Source: Lentimicrobium sp. (GTDB taxonomy: Bacteria > Bacteroidota > Bacteroidia > Bacteroidales > Lentimicrobiaceae). Taken from it: 64,000 nucleotides of DNA. The notes below the pieces were generated by a model that saw only the letters and a list, made by a program, of their open reading frames with translations, did no database searches and was not told the DNA's origin. Positions within the stretch are counted from its first letter, which is position 1, and every line of letters begins with the position of its first letter. Shown here one piece after another: positions 33,556 through 42,453 of the stretch. The DNA is taken from NCBI GenBank assembly GCA_024709105.1, contig JANJXJ010000122.1:33468-97467 (forward strand). The letters are read 5' to 3'. A program made the translations under genes and the position numbers.

Positions 33556-35502
33556 TTGAAAATTAACACCATCACCGGAAAACTCATAGCAAAGGTTGCT
33601 TTTGCAACCCTGCTGTTGCTTTTTCCAGTTTCGGGTGTGTTTTCAACTGCGAACCAAACCAGAGACAGCCTGATACTCAGGTATGAGAGTACTGAAGATC
33701 AGGCAGCGCAATACGATATTGCAAAGAAAATATCCCGGCTTTCCTTTAAAAACGGAGATTATCTGGCAGCTATTGATTTTTTTGAAAAAGAATCAGAATT
33801 CAGCCTTCTTTTTAATGATTCATTAGCCTGGGCAAATACACAGTACAATCTTGGAATGGTGTACAGCATACTGCGTGATTTTGATAAGGCAACCTATCAC
33901 AGTTCGCAGGCACTTATATTTTTTGAACACCGGAATTATTTGCGTGAGGTTGGGAATACTTCAATAAATTTAGGACACATCAGCAACGAATTGCGGCAAA
34001 CAGAAACTGCGGTTGCTTATTATAAAAAAGCAGAAGAGATTTTCGAAACACTTATCAAACAACCTGAGCTTGATGCTTCCTATATTAACCTTGGAATACT
34101 AAGCGACAAAGGCCAGGATGCCGGAAATCTCCGCAATCAGAAAGAAAACACTGATGATTTCAACAGGCAGTCCATTCAGCTTGCTATTACAGCTATTAAA
34201 ACAAGCCTTGGTAAAATCTATTCGATGAACGGTAACCCTGAGGAAGCATTCCGTTATTTAAACGATGCTTTACAAATGGCAGAATTAAATAATGAAAAAA
34301 CATATCAGGCCATTACTCTGGTAGCACTGGGTTCCTTAAATCTGGACAAGGGAAAAGTAAAAGAAGCAGTTCAGTTTTTAAATGAAGGGCTGCTGATGGC
34401 CAGTGAAATGAAGTTGGGTGATGTAATGCTCGATGCACTTGCTGAACTTGCCTCAGCATCAATGAAATCGGGCAAATCCGCTCTGGCTTATGAATATCTT
34501 AATGAATACATCGCAATTAAGGATAGTATTCATAATGAACTGCTTAACAACAGGCTTCAGCAGGATTCTTATTCCCAGGGTGTTGGTATTCAGGAGTTAA
34601 GAGCAGAAAGATTGCTCAGGCAAAACCTTGAACAAGCGCTTGCTATTGAAAAAAGCAACAATTCAAGGCTTGCATTACTTGGGATTGGTCTATTGGTGTT
34701 TGTTTTACTGGTTTTTATTTTCAGGAGGTATTATACCCGTAATAAAACCTATGATCACCTTGAAGAAAAGACAAAACTAATTGAGCAACAAAAGATTGAG
34801 CTTGAAAATCTTATTGTAACCAAAGACCGGTTTCTTTCCATCATTGCACATGACCTGAAAAACCCGTTTACTTCATTGCTGGGTTTTGCCGATCTGGCTT
34901 ACAACGAATTTGATGAAATTTCTGAAGCCGAAAAAAGATCATACCTTAATATTATCAGATTATCGAGTCAGCAGATTTACTCATTGCTCGACAATTTGTT
35001 AACCTGGTCAAGGGCTCAGTCGGGCAGGATTGACTTTAAACCTGAAAAGGTGAGTTTGTCTGACCTGGTTGAAAATTCACTGGATGTGGTCAGATCGTCA
35101 GCCGAGAATAAGCAGATTACCTTATTTAAGGATTTCAGCAGGGATGTTTATGTAAATGCCGACAAGAATATGATTTTCACTGTTTTGCGCAATTTGCTGA
35201 CAAATGCAGTAAAGTTTACGCCAAATGGTGGTTCGGTTACTGTTAGTTGCCATTGTGATGAAAAAACAGCAGAGGTGATAGTGTCGGACACTGGAATAGG
35301 AATGAATGAGGATGAACTTTCAAGAATATTCAGGCTGGATGGAAACCTGAAGAACTCAGGAACAAACAATGAAACAGGTACCGGCCTTGGTCTGATTTTA
35401 TGCCAGGAGTTTATGCATCTTCACAAATCAAAGATACTTGTTGAGAGTACTCCCGGAAAAGGGAGCAAATTCAGTCTGCGTCTGGACATTATCAAAAGCT
35501 GA
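33556..35502 (+). CDS. TPR-containing membrane sensor histidine kinase
   Basis: This 648-residue protein begins at TTG 33556, giving a signal peptide (to about 34). The periplasmic part is a TPR array (about 50-330; e.g. NTQYNLGMVYSILRDFDKA), followed by one transmembrane segment (about 372-392) and a coiled linker. The HisKA domain is RFLSIIAHDLKNPFTSLLG with the phospho-His, and the HATPase domain has NLLTNAVKFTPNGG (N box), DTGIGM and GTGLGL. There is no receiver domain and no response regulator next door. This layout is common in Bacteroidota, often pairing with a LytTR or NarL regulator encoded elsewhere. The signal is unknown. Confidence 0.92.
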   Translation: MKINTITGKLIAKVAFATLLLLFPVSGVFSTANQTRDSLILRYESTEDQAAQYDIAKKISRLSFKNGDYLAAIDFFEKESEFSLLFNDSLAWANTQYNLGMVYSILRDFDKATYHSSQALIFFEHRNYLREVGNTSINLGHISNELRQTETAVAYYKKAEEIFETLIKQPELDASYINLGILSDKGQDAGNLRNQKENTDDFNRQSIQLAITAIKTSLGKIYSMNGNPEEAFRYLNDALQMAELNNEKTYQAITLVALGSLNLDKGKVKEAVQFLNEGLLMASEMKLGDVMLDALAELASASMKSGKSALAYEYLNEYIAIKDSIHNELLNNRLQQDSYSQGVGIQELRAERLLRQNLEQALAIEKSNNSRLALLGIGLLVFVLLVFIFRRYYTRNKTYDHLEEKTKLIEQQKIELENLIVTKDRFLSIIAHDLKNPFTSLLGFADLAYNEFDEISEAEKRSYLNIIRLSSQQIYSLLDNLLTWSRAQSGRIDFKPEKVSLSDLVENSLDVVRSSAENKQITLFKDFSRDVYVNADKNMIFTVLRNLLTNAVKFTPNGGSVTVSCHCDEKTAEVIVSDTGIGMNEDELSRIFRLDGNLKNSGTNNETGTGLGLILCQEFMHLHKSKILVESTPGKGSKFSLRLDIIKS

Positions 35503-35523
35503 AAATGCCCTGAAGAGAAATAA

Positions 35524-35560
35524 AAAGCCGGACTTCATGTGAAATCCGGCTTTCCTTTTT
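35524..35560. terminator. Terminator between the histidine kinase and the DUF3127 gene
   Basis: AAAGCCGGA (35524-35532) pairs with TCCGGCTTT (35545-35553) across a 12-nt loop, followed by a T-run on the plus strand. A-rich DNA on the other side lets it serve the convergent DUF3127 gene too. Confidence 0.85.
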
Positions 35561-35576
35561 AAAATACTCAGAAGTA

Positions 35577-35957
35577 TCAGAATGGCAGGTCGTTTGTGCT
35601 GTCGTCTGCAGGAAAGGCAGGAGCATCGGGCAATGCAGCTGCTGCAGAAGGAGCAGAAGCAGGAACTGCAGAAGCAGCTTCCATCTTCCAGGCTTCAAGA
35701 TTGGTGAAGTAGTTTACAACACCGTCTTTCTCCCATTTTCTTCCGCGCAGATTGAACCAGATTTTTACATCCTGGCCTACCTGAAATCCATCGGCCAGGC
35801 TACAACGGTCTTGTGTAAGCTGAAATTTAATGAACTCAGTAAAACTTGAGTTGGGATTGTCGCGATATTCAATTACGAATTCACGTTTTTTAAACTTGTC
35901 AGAAACATTCTGAGTGTCAAACTTTTCGGTAAGTCTTCCTGTAATTTCAAAAGCCAT
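35577..35957 (-). CDS. DUF3127 protein, SSB-like with acidic DLPF tail
   Basis: This 126-residue cytoplasmic protein has a DUF3127 core (1-90) that reads like a single OB-fold (EITGRLTEKFDT, FVIEYRD, GQDVKIWFNLRGRKWEKDG). An Ala/Pro linker (92-115) follows, with the acidic tip DDSTNDLPF. That tip closely resembles the C-terminal hook of bacterial SSB (DDDIPF), which recruits repair and replication proteins. A single-stranded nucleic-acid-binding role is therefore attractive but inferred. It lies 18 bp after guaD, in the aat-guaD-DUF3127 operon. Confidence 0.85.
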   Translation of the reverse strand: MAFEITGRLTEKFDTQNVSDKFKKREFVIEYRDNPNSSFTEFIKFQLTQDRCSLADGFQVGQDVKIWFNLRGRKWEKDGVVNYFTNLEAWKMEAASAVPASAPSAAAALPDAPAFPADDSTNDLPF

Positions 35958-35975
35958 AATAAAAGAATTATTGTG

Positions 35976-36452
35976 TTAATAAGGGATTTTTCTGTCAGTT
36001 TCTTTCCATTTGCTGAAAACATCCAGCGCCTGTAACCGGTTGATCTGTATTGCAGGAATCTTTCTTTCCTGAAAATCAGAAGCAATTTCACGATAAATAA
36101 ACTCATCGTCAAAACCAGCATCAGCAGCATCGTTTCGGCCGGCCGCAAAGTAAATTTTTTCGGGACGGGCCCAATAAATAGCTCCCAGGCACATAGGGCA
36201 GGGTTCACAGGAGCAGTATATTTCGCAACCTTCCAGTTGAAAAGAACCTAATGTGTTGCAAGCCTCGCGAATGGCAACCACTTCGGCATGGGCTGTAGGG
36301 TCGTTGTCAATGGTTACCCGGTTTGCCCCGCGTGCAATTATTTCACCATTCTTAACTATTACCGCTCCAAAAGGCCCGCCGTTGCCTGTTAAAATGTTTT
36401 CCATTCCAAGCTTAATGGCTTCTGCCATGAAAATATGCTGCTTTTCAATCAT
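35976..36452 (-). CDS. guaD: Guanine deaminase (CDA-fold)
   Basis: This 158-residue zinc enzyme starts at ATG 36452 (MIEKQHIF), overlapping the last 8 bp of aat. The upstream Met at 36506 lies inside the aat gene. Zinc and proton-shuttle residues are in TAHAEVVAIR and SCEPCPMCLGAIYWARPEKIYF. The tail AADAGFDDEFIYREI matches bacterial GuaD rather than tRNA adenosine deaminase. It turns guanine into xanthine and ammonia in purine salvage. It sits between aat and DUF3127, probably translationally coupled to aat. Confidence 0.93.
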   Translation of the reverse strand: MIEKQHIFMAEAIKLGMENILTGNGGPFGAVIVKNGEIIARGANRVTIDNDPTAHAEVVAIREACNTLGSFQLEGCEIYCSCEPCPMCLGAIYWARPEKIYFAAGRNDAADAGFDDEFIYREIASDFQERKIPAIQINRLQALDVFSKWKETDRKIPY

Positions 36453-37158
36453 TACTAAAAAATTCAGTCCAGCTGCCTGTAAAATCAGCAGAGTCAATGG
36501 CTGCATTCAGCCTTTTTAAATACTCAAACCTGTCAATTATCTCAGCGCCAAGGCTTAACAAATGAGCAGTTTCCATTTGTGCATCAATAAAATCAAAATT
36601 TTTACGAGCCAGATTAGTGCAAAGATAATACAAAGCAACTTTAGAAGCATCAGTTTTATGATGAAACATTGATTCTCCAAAAAATACTTTGCCCAATGAA
36701 ACGCCATACAGGCCACCAGCAAGCGCACCATCTTTCCATACCTCAACCGAATGAGCATAACCCAGGGCATGTAAATTGCGGTATGCCGAAATCATATCAG
36801 GAACAATCCAGGTTCCGTTATCAGCTTCTCTTTCGGTGTAGGCACAACTTTCGATAACTGTTTTAAAATCAGTGTCGGCTGTAACGGTAAATTCTTTGCG
36901 CCTGATGCGCTGCCTCAGCGACTTCGAGCAGAAGAATTTGGTTGGTTCAATAATACAACGCTTTGGCGGAGAATACCATAAAATCGGAGACCATTCATCA
37001 TACCAGGGAAAAATGCCTTTGCTGTAGGCTGTTAACAGCCTCTCACTGCCCAGGTCGCCTCCAGCTGCAAGCAAACCGTCGGCTCTGGCCTCTGAAGGAT
37101 CTGGAAATTCATCGTTACCTCTCAGATATTTTACCCTATTGCTTAAATTGATCGTCAA
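36445..37158 (-). CDS. aat: Leucyl/phenylalanyl-tRNA--protein transferase
   Basis: This 237-residue enzyme has the family signature GIFPWYDEWSPILWYSPPKRCIIEP, then AYRNLHALGYAHSVEVW and LAGGLYGVSLGKVFFGESMF. It moves Leu or Phe from aminoacyl-tRNA to proteins with N-terminal Lys or Arg. This marks them for ClpS/ClpAP in the N-degron pathway. It heads a compact aat-guaD-DUF3127 operon. Confidence 0.96.
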   Translation of the reverse strand: MTINLSNRVKYLRGNDEFPDPSEARADGLLAAGGDLGSERLLTAYSKGIFPWYDEWSPILWYSPPKRCIIEPTKFFCSKSLRQRIRRKEFTVTADTDFKTVIESCAYTEREADNGTWIVPDMISAYRNLHALGYAHSVEVWKDGALAGGLYGVSLGKVFFGESMFHHKTDASKVALYYLCTNLARKNFDFIDAQMETAHLLSLGAEIIDRFEYLKRLNAAIDSADFTGSWTEFFSND

Positions 37159-37192
37159 ATTTTAATGACTTGGTTTAGTGATACAAAAATAA

Positions 37193-37222
37193 AAAGAACC
37201 GGCCAATATTGACCGGTTCTTT
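37193..37222 (-). terminator. Terminator of serC
   Basis: AAAGAACCGG and CCGGTTCTTT form a 10-bp stem with a 10-nt loop, 17-46 bp past the serC stop and just ahead of aat. Confidence 0.85.
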
Positions 37223-37238
37223 AAAACTAAAATTAAAA

Positions 37239-38309
37239 TTATGCGTTTTCTTTCTCGAAATCGCTCATACAATCTACCAAAGCCTGAACACTTTCGATGG
37301 GCAAAGCATTGTAGGTTGAAGCCCTGAAGCCTCCTACCGAACGATGGCCTTTGATTCCAATCATGCCGCGACTCTTGGCAAATTCCATAAAGGCGTCTTC
37401 CTTGTCTTTGTATTCTTCTTTCATTACAAAGCAGATGTTCATCAATGAACGGCTGTCCTTTTCTGCTGTGCCTACAAACATCTTACTGTTGTCAATGGCA
37501 TTGTAAAGCAGGTTAGCTTTTGCAATGTTCATCTTCTCAATTTCTTCAACTCCGCCCAGCGATTTGATCCATTTCAGTGTTTCTTTTACTGTAAAGATAG
37601 GGAGGCAGGGAGGAGTATTGAACATCGAACCTTCTTTAATATGTGTACGATAGTCGAGCATGGTAGGAATTGGCCTTTCCACTTTACCAAGAATATCTTC
37701 GTGTACAATAACAAAGGTAACACCTGCAGGTCCCAGGTTTTTCTGAGCTCCTCCATAAATAAGAGCATATTTTGAAACGTCTACAGGGCGACTCAAAATA
37801 TCGCTTGACATATCAGCAACCAAAGGAATATTGCAATCATAGTCGGTTCTGATTTCAGTTCCGTAGATGGTATTGTTGGTTGTAATATGGAAGTAATCAG
37901 CATCTTCAGGAACAGTGTATCCTTTTGGGATGTAGCTGTAGTTTTTATCGGCCGAAGAAGCAACCACCACTGCATCGCCAAAATACTTGGCTTCTTTTGC
38001 CGCTTTTTTTGCCCAGACTCCGGTTTCGAGATAAGCAGATTTTTTACCCATCAGGTTGAAGGGTACCATACAGAATTGAAGGCTGGCACCGCCTCCAAGA
38101 AATAATACCTGATAGCCCTCGGGAATACCAAGCAACTCTTTGAACAGAGCAACAGCTTCATCAATAACTGCCTGAAAGTCTTTACTCCGGTGAGAAATTT
38201 CCAGAAGTGACAAACCAATTCCATTAAGGTCCAGTACTGCTTTTGCAGTGTTTTCAATGGCCACCTGTGGTAAAATGGAGGGGCCGGCATTGAAATTGTG
38301 CTTTTTCAT
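37239..38309 (-). CDS. serC: Phosphoserine aminotransferase
   Basis: This 356-residue class V PLP enzyme matches SerC throughout. N-terminal [19 protein letters not shown] and [10 protein letters not shown] are seen, and the PLP Lys is in [32 protein letters not shown] binds the substrate phosphate near the C-terminus. It converts 3-phosphohydroxypyruvate to phosphoserine, and also acts in PLP synthesis in some bacteria. serA is not adjacent, although the two are often paired in Bacteroidota. It has its own promoter and terminator. Confidence 0.97.
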   Translation of the reverse strand: MKKHNFNAGPSILPQVAIENTAKAVLDLNGIGLSLLEISHRSKDFQAVIDEAVALFKELLGIPEGYQVLFLGGGASLQFCMVPFNLMGKKSAYLETGVWAKKAAKEAKYFGDAVVVASSADKNYSYIPKGYTVPEDADYFHITTNNTIYGTEIRTDYDCNIPLVADMSSDILSRPVDVSKYALIYGGAQKNLGPAGVTFVIVHEDILGKVERPIPTMLDYRTHIKEGSMFNTPPCLPIFTVKETLKWIKSLGGVEEIEKMNIAKANLLYNAIDNSKMFVGTAEKDSRSLMNICFVMKEEYKDKEDAFMEFAKSRGMIGIKGHRSVGGFRASTYNALPIESVQALVDCMSDFEKENA

Positions 38310-38380
38310 GAGGTTGTTGATTTTAGGTTTTACTTATATTTTGTTAGTTTTTTTAACTCTTTTCTGCTCGAAATCCGAAA

Positions 38381-38409
38381 CAAAGGTATAAAGTTTTGAA
38401 TACCTGCAA
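38381..38409 (-). promoter_or_regulatory. Promoter of serC
   Basis: On the minus strand TTG (38409-38407), an 18-bp spacer and TACCTTTG (38388-38381) match the consensus, 72 bp before the ATG. Confidence 0.65.
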
Positions 38410-38583
38410 TAGTCATTAACTACTTTTATTTTGCCTTTTTAAAGCATTGTTAATAAGTGGTTTATCCTGCTTGTTTGCAGTCTTGAATCAATGATTCTGA
38501 AAAGATTAAAACCATATTTAACCTAAAAATACTTGGGTGACTAAACAAACTAACCTGAAATTCCTGAGGTAATCATGGCTGAT

Positions 38584-39516
38584 TTACCGGGGTGGAAACA
38601 ACTCATACGATACTGGCTTCTCCTTTTCTTTCTTTCCTTTTGCTGCCGGATTGCGGGGAGCAATATCCTCAACAAATGTCCAGAATCCTTCATAAAAAAC
38701 ATAGGCATCATAAATATTTCCGGCCGGAACATATGCCCAGCGCTGACCTTCAAGAGATTCATTCATGGGAACCAACCGGTCAAGAACAATCATTTTATCA
38801 TTGATTTTCCTTTGAGATTTTCTAACATTATATAAAGTAATGGTCTGTTTGTCATAGTTTTGTGTAAAGGCAGCCCTGGAAGCATAAGCCGAAATCACCC
38901 TGTTTTTTATTCCATTTTTAGTTTTGAACAGCGGAGCTCCAAATACTGGCATATTATCCTTGTCGAAAGTAAGAATTTCAATAGTTTTTCTGCTTGCAGC
39001 AGGATTATAGCCATCCCAGCTCAGCAGGGTATAGGTATCAGCAGGCCCGTCTCGTCGTTGAATAATATTGTAAAACAGACCACCCGGCCATCTTCCTTGT
39101 GTAAAAACATCTTCGTCGCTAATGTATTGAAGAGGCTGCATTGTTTCTAACTGAACTATTTTCCCTGATGTCCAATGGCAAACTATTGCAGAATAAAGGT
39201 TGGATTTGTCGTTTTGCTGTATGTTCCAGTTAAATATGCTGACTTTTCCATCTTCAGAAACCAGTTTAGCGATATTTAATGAATCAAATGGCCAGTTTTG
39301 GGCATCTGTTCTGCAGAGTTGTTTATAAAGCGTTGCACCAAATGTATTATTTAACTCAGTTCTTATTGAATCACTGGTGGTTTTTCGCATTTCGGTTAAT
39401 AAAGTGCTTAGTTCTTTTTCGGCAGAAACAAAAAGTGAATCCTGCGAAAAAGTTTCTGATGTCAAAAATAGGGTCATTATTAGCATGCAAACTCTTATAA
39501 GCAGGCTTTTTTTCAT
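38584..39516 (-). CDS. Exported protein of unknown function
   Basis: This 310-residue protein has a signal peptide (1-24, ending TFSQ). The body mixes helices (30-75) and a beta-rich region (80-290) with repeating hydrophobic strands such as VSIFNWNIQQ and TYTLLSWDGYN. It ends with a lysine-rich segment, AKGKKEKEKPV. I do not recognise a named family; relatives seem to be generic Bacteroidota hypotheticals. The product should be periplasmic. It is divergent from the LuxC-like gene, with both -7 boxes inside the short gap. Confidence 0.7.
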   Translation of the reverse strand: MKKSLLIRVCMLIMTLFLTSETFSQDSLFVSAEKELSTLLTEMRKTTSDSIRTELNNTFGATLYKQLCRTDAQNWPFDSLNIAKLVSEDGKVSIFNWNIQQNDKSNLYSAIVCHWTSGKIVQLETMQPLQYISDEDVFTQGRWPGGLFYNIIQRRDGPADTYTLLSWDGYNPAASRKTIEILTFDKDNMPVFGAPLFKTKNGIKNRVISAYASRAAFTQNYDKQTITLYNVRKSQRKINDKMIVLDRLVPMNESLEGQRWAYVPAGNIYDAYVFYEGFWTFVEDIAPRNPAAKGKKEKEKPVSYELFPPR

Positions 39517-39536
39517 GGTTTGTATGATTGGTGGAG

Positions 39537-39574
39537 CAAAAATAACGGATTAACAAGCACTTATTATATTTTTG
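39537..39574. promoter_or_regulatory. Divergent -7 boxes between the exported protein and the LuxC-like gene
   Basis: TATTTTTG occurs on the minus strand (39544-39537) and on the plus strand (39567-39574). The plus box covers the TTG at 39572, so that codon cannot be the start of the rightward gene. Confidence 0.5.
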
Positions 39575-39589
39575 CTGAAAAATTGGGAA

Positions 39590-40585
39590 ATGGATTCACT
39601 TTCTTCCGGAAGCAGCAAATCAAAGATAGACTCATTGCAAAACTATATTTTGAATGGAATTTCATCCGATGGCATTGAAAACGTCCAGTCAAATTCCTTA
39701 ATGGAAGAAATAGAAAATATTTCGGTATTTCATCCCTGGTTTATAAAAGAACATTTGATTTATGCTTTAAGAACCTTTGCTGAAGGGCTATCCTGCATTG
39801 ACATTGATTTTATGCAAAGTCAAAAGCAGTTGCAAGGTAGTAAAATAGGTTTCTGGTACAGACCTTTGTCGCCAGTAGAAGGATTACCGCACTTTTTGGC
39901 TGCGCTTCAACGTGGCGCAAACTGCGAAATAATAACAGATCGTTACAACAGACGATTGCTGGAGTTTTTTTTCAGGGTATTCAAAAGTTATTTATCTATA
40001 CCGGAAGAAAGATACTCTTTTCAGGAAAGCAGCTTCAGTAGAGATGCTTCAGCCATCGTAGTGATAGGGGAGAAGCCTTTGCCTGTTCAACTGGGATATA
40101 TCAGCAAACATCCGATTTTTCTTGAAACTGCTGAAAGATTTGGCAATGAGCTGATTATAACAGGCAGCGAAACTCAACAGAACCTTGATATGATGGCCAT
40201 TGAACTTGGAATGTATTTCGGAAGATCAATATACAATAAATCGGTTTTAAGAGTCCCTGAAAACTACAAATTTGAAAAATTGACGGAAGCATTAAAAAAG
40301 TTTCAACACTATAGCAACCATTCGCGATATTTTAACCATTACGAATACCGTAAAGCAGGTTTTATAGTTGGGAGAAAAGCTTTTACCGATACTGGTACAT
40401 TTCTGTTGACACCAGCAGCGGATACCGTAAGATATATATCTGTTATACAGTATTTTGTGAGTAAAGATGAGATTTTTGAAAGTGATATTGCTGATGTTGA
40501 ACTGAGCAACGCTGATTCATTTGAAATGAGAATGTTTAAATCATTGCCGGAGTTCTGCAAATTCATTTCTACATTGAGTAATTGA
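39590..40585 (+). CDS. LuxC-like acyl-CoA reductase homologue lacking the catalytic Cys (probable pseudoenzyme)
   Basis: This protein of about 331 residues starts at ATG 39590. It follows the LuxC acyl-CoA reductase layout: HPWFIKEHLIYALRTFAEGL (N-terminal), then GSETQQNLDMMAIELGMYFG and VLRVPENYKFEKL. The late block RYFNHYEYRKAGFIV...DTGTFLL matches well. In active relatives the Cys lies in FGxGCRNVSKL. Here the aligned stretch is FGRSIYNKSVL, with Ile in that place (about residue 214). The NADPH-side motif AGNIPLVGFHD has eroded to RPLSPVEGLPHF. The identification comes from remembered family patterns, not an alignment run. If right, the protein is non-catalytic. Confidence 0.65.
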   Translation: MDSLSSGSSKSKIDSLQNYILNGISSDGIENVQSNSLMEEIENISVFHPWFIKEHLIYALRTFAEGLSCIDIDFMQSQKQLQGSKIGFWYRPLSPVEGLPHFLAALQRGANCEIITDRYNRRLLEFFFRVFKSYLSIPEERYSFQESSFSRDASAIVVIGEKPLPVQLGYISKHPIFLETAERFGNELIITGSETQQNLDMMAIELGMYFGRSIYNKSVLRVPENYKFEKLTEALKKFQHYSNHSRYFNHYEYRKAGFIVGRKAFTDTGTFLLTPAADTVRYISVIQYFVSKDEIFESDIADVELSNADSFEMRMFKSLPEFCKFISTLSN

Positions 40586-40705
40586 CTTTTGTTATTCTAA
40601 AACTGATTCGCCAGATTGTTAATGATCAGTTAATCAATAGTATGTCAATAGAAATTGTAAACAATTTGTTGTTAATAATAAAACGAAAAAATAAGTAACG
40701 GATTA

Positions 40706-40737
40706 TTTGGTGATTAAGAAAAATGTTTCTACTTTTG
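40706..40737 (+). promoter_or_regulatory. Consensus promoter of the bL31 gene
   Basis: TTTG (40706-40709), a 20-bp spacer and TACTTTTG (40730-40737) give a near-perfect Bacteroidota promoter, with a leader of about 88 bases before the bL31 ATG. Confidence 0.75.
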
Positions 40738-40831
40738 CAGACCCAAAAATACCGGGATATACTCAATCAGATAAAGATTGTTTGTCCGGGCATTTTCAGT
40801 CAAATAGGGCAACTTAACAACCATTGAACTC

Positions 40832-41101
40832 ATGAAAAAAGACATTCATCCTAAGGATTACAGGCTGGTAGTATTTAAAGATATGTCGAACGACTTTGCT
40901 TTTATTACCAAGTCAACCGTAGCAACCAAGGATACCATTGTTTGGGAAGACGGAAATGAATATCCGTTGGTAAAGCTTGAAATTTCGAATACTTCGCATC
41001 CTTTCTACACCGGTAAGATTAAACTTATCGATACAGCAGGAAGGGTTGACAAGTTTAAGACCAAATACCAGAAACATTTCGAGAACAGGAACAAAGCCTG
41101 A
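40832..41101 (+). CDS. rpmE2: 50S ribosomal protein bL31, type B (zinc-independent)
   Basis: This 89-residue protein starts [17 protein letters not shown] and has [20 protein letters not shown]. It lacks the CxxC zinc pair of type A bL31, so it is the C-minus form. In species with both forms this one replaces the zinc-binding protein when zinc is short. In many Bacteroidota it is the only bL31. It sits at the central protuberance and bridges to the 30S head. A strong promoter and a hairpin terminator frame it as a single gene. Confidence 0.96.
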   Translation: MKKDIHPKDYRLVVFKDMSNDFAFITKSTVATKDTIVWEDGNEYPLVKLEISNTSHPFYTGKIKLIDTAGRVDKFKTKYQKHFENRNKA

Positions 41102-41138
41102 AAGTTTTCAGCACTGCCCTGTTGATAATATTTTAAGA

Positions 41139-41163
41139 GCCCTTCACAGCAAAGGGCTTTTTT
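41139..41163 (+). terminator. Terminator of rpmE2
   Basis: GCCCTT (41139-41144) pairs with AAGGGC (41152-41157), followed by six T. Confidence 0.88.
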
Positions 41164-41212
41164 CGTTATTTTTGGCTTTTTGAACACGACTTAACCGACC
41201 AAATACAGATAT

Positions 41213-42388
41213 ATGAATTACATATTGTTCGATGAAGCGCGTAGGGAAAACCTTTTACCGCTCACTTTTATGCGGCCTGTTGCCGACATACGCTTTGGAA
41301 TCCTAACCATAAGGGAGAAATGGGAGATTTATCTTGGAAAGAAAACTTCTACTCTAACCGAGCAGTATCTGGCAGCCAGGTTTCCTCTGATTAAAGAAGA
41401 GGATAATATTATCATCAATGGTGCTATATGCCCAAACCCGGTATTGGTTCAGGAAATTAAAGCTCTGAAATCGGGGCAGGCTTTGGTACAGGGCGATACC
41501 ATCATTGCCATGAGCATGAATGAACATGATTTTGAGAAAAAAACCGGAAATGTTGATGAAATACCTACAACTGCTTCATTTCTTGAGATTAACAACACCT
41601 GGGACATTTTTGCTAAGAATGCAGAAGCTATTGCTGCTGATTTTGAGTTGATTACCAAAGGCAGAAAGTCACAACCCATTCCTGATCACTGTATTGGAAT
41701 TCATCCTGAAAATATATTTATTGAAGAAGGCGCTGAATTACTTGCTTGTACTCTCAATGCCTCTTCAGGTCCTGTTTATATAGGAAAAGAAGCAGTGGTA
41801 ATGGAAGGTACCAATATAAGAGGCCCCTTTTCTTTAGGAGATCATTCGCATGTAAAAATGGGTGCAAAAATTTATGGTGCCACAACTATAGGCCCTTACT
41901 CAAAAGTTGGTGGAGAGATTAACAACTCTGTAATATTTGGCTACTCGAACAAAGCTCATGATGGTTTCCTTGGCCATTCTGTTTTGGCCGAATGGTGCAA
42001 TCTTGGAGCCGATACTAATACTTCCAACCTTAAAAATACCTATGATCAGGTGAAATTATGGAGTTATCCCGAAGAATCATTTATTGATACCGGTCAGCAG
42101 TTCTGCGGATTGATAATGGGTGATCATTCCAAATGTGGCATAAATACTATGTTTAATACCGGCACTGTCGTTGGCGTTAGTTCAAACATATTTGGTTCTG
42201 GTTTTCAGCGAAATTTTATATCATCGTTCAAATGGGGCGGCGTTGCAGGTTTTTCAACTTTCCAGCCTAAAAAAGCCATTGAAGTGGCACGCGCGATGTA
42301 TGGCAGACGTAATCTGGTCTTGACTGACATTGATGCAAAATTGATTGAAGACGTCTACAATCTGACACACAGCTATCGCCGCATGTAA
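41213..42388 (+). CDS. GlmU-family protein (degenerate nucleotidyltransferase plus left-handed beta-helix)
   Basis: This 391-residue protein has an N-terminal region (1-160) with the layout of a sugar nucleotidyltransferase, but it begins MNYILFDEARRENLLPLTFMRP and lacks the usual LAAGxGTRM loop. The C-terminal part (about 165-370) is a left-handed beta-helix of hexapeptides (VYIGKEAVVMEGTNIRG, HVKMGAKIYGATTIGP). The conserved NLGADTNTSNLKNTYD resembles the acetyl-CoA and sugar site of GlmU. The family is widespread in Bacteroidota and usually annotated as GlmU-like. An acyltransferase or sugar-1-P role is likely, but the substrate is unknown. A strong terminator separates it from lon. Confidence 0.85.
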   Translation: MNYILFDEARRENLLPLTFMRPVADIRFGILTIREKWEIYLGKKTSTLTEQYLAARFPLIKEEDNIIINGAICPNPVLVQEIKALKSGQALVQGDTIIAMSMNEHDFEKKTGNVDEIPTTASFLEINNTWDIFAKNAEAIAADFELITKGRKSQPIPDHCIGIHPENIFIEEGAELLACTLNASSGPVYIGKEAVVMEGTNIRGPFSLGDHSHVKMGAKIYGATTIGPYSKVGGEINNSVIFGYSNKAHDGFLGHSVLAEWCNLGADTNTSNLKNTYDQVKLWSYPEESFIDTGQQFCGLIMGDHSKCGINTMFNTGTVVGVSSNIFGSGFQRNFISSFKWGGVAGFSTFQPKKAIEVARAMYGRRNLVLTDIDAKLIEDVYNLTHSYRRM

Positions 42389-42411
42389 ACTTTTTGAGAT
42401 AAATCTTGTTT

Positions 42412-42440
42412 AACCGGTACAAATTTGTGCCGGTTTTTTT
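42412..42440 (+). terminator. Terminator after the GlmU-family gene
   Basis: AACCGG (42412-42417) pairs with CCGGTT (42430-42435), and the stem extends through TACA and TGTG. It has an AATT loop and a T-run to 42440. Confidence 0.88.
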
Positions 42441-42453
42441 TGTCGGCATGAAA

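Noticed and set aside
36453..36506. Longer guaD start inside aat
   Set aside because: It would overlap aat by 62 bp and add a hydrophobic stretch not found in guanine deaminases. The ATG at 36452 gives the normal length.
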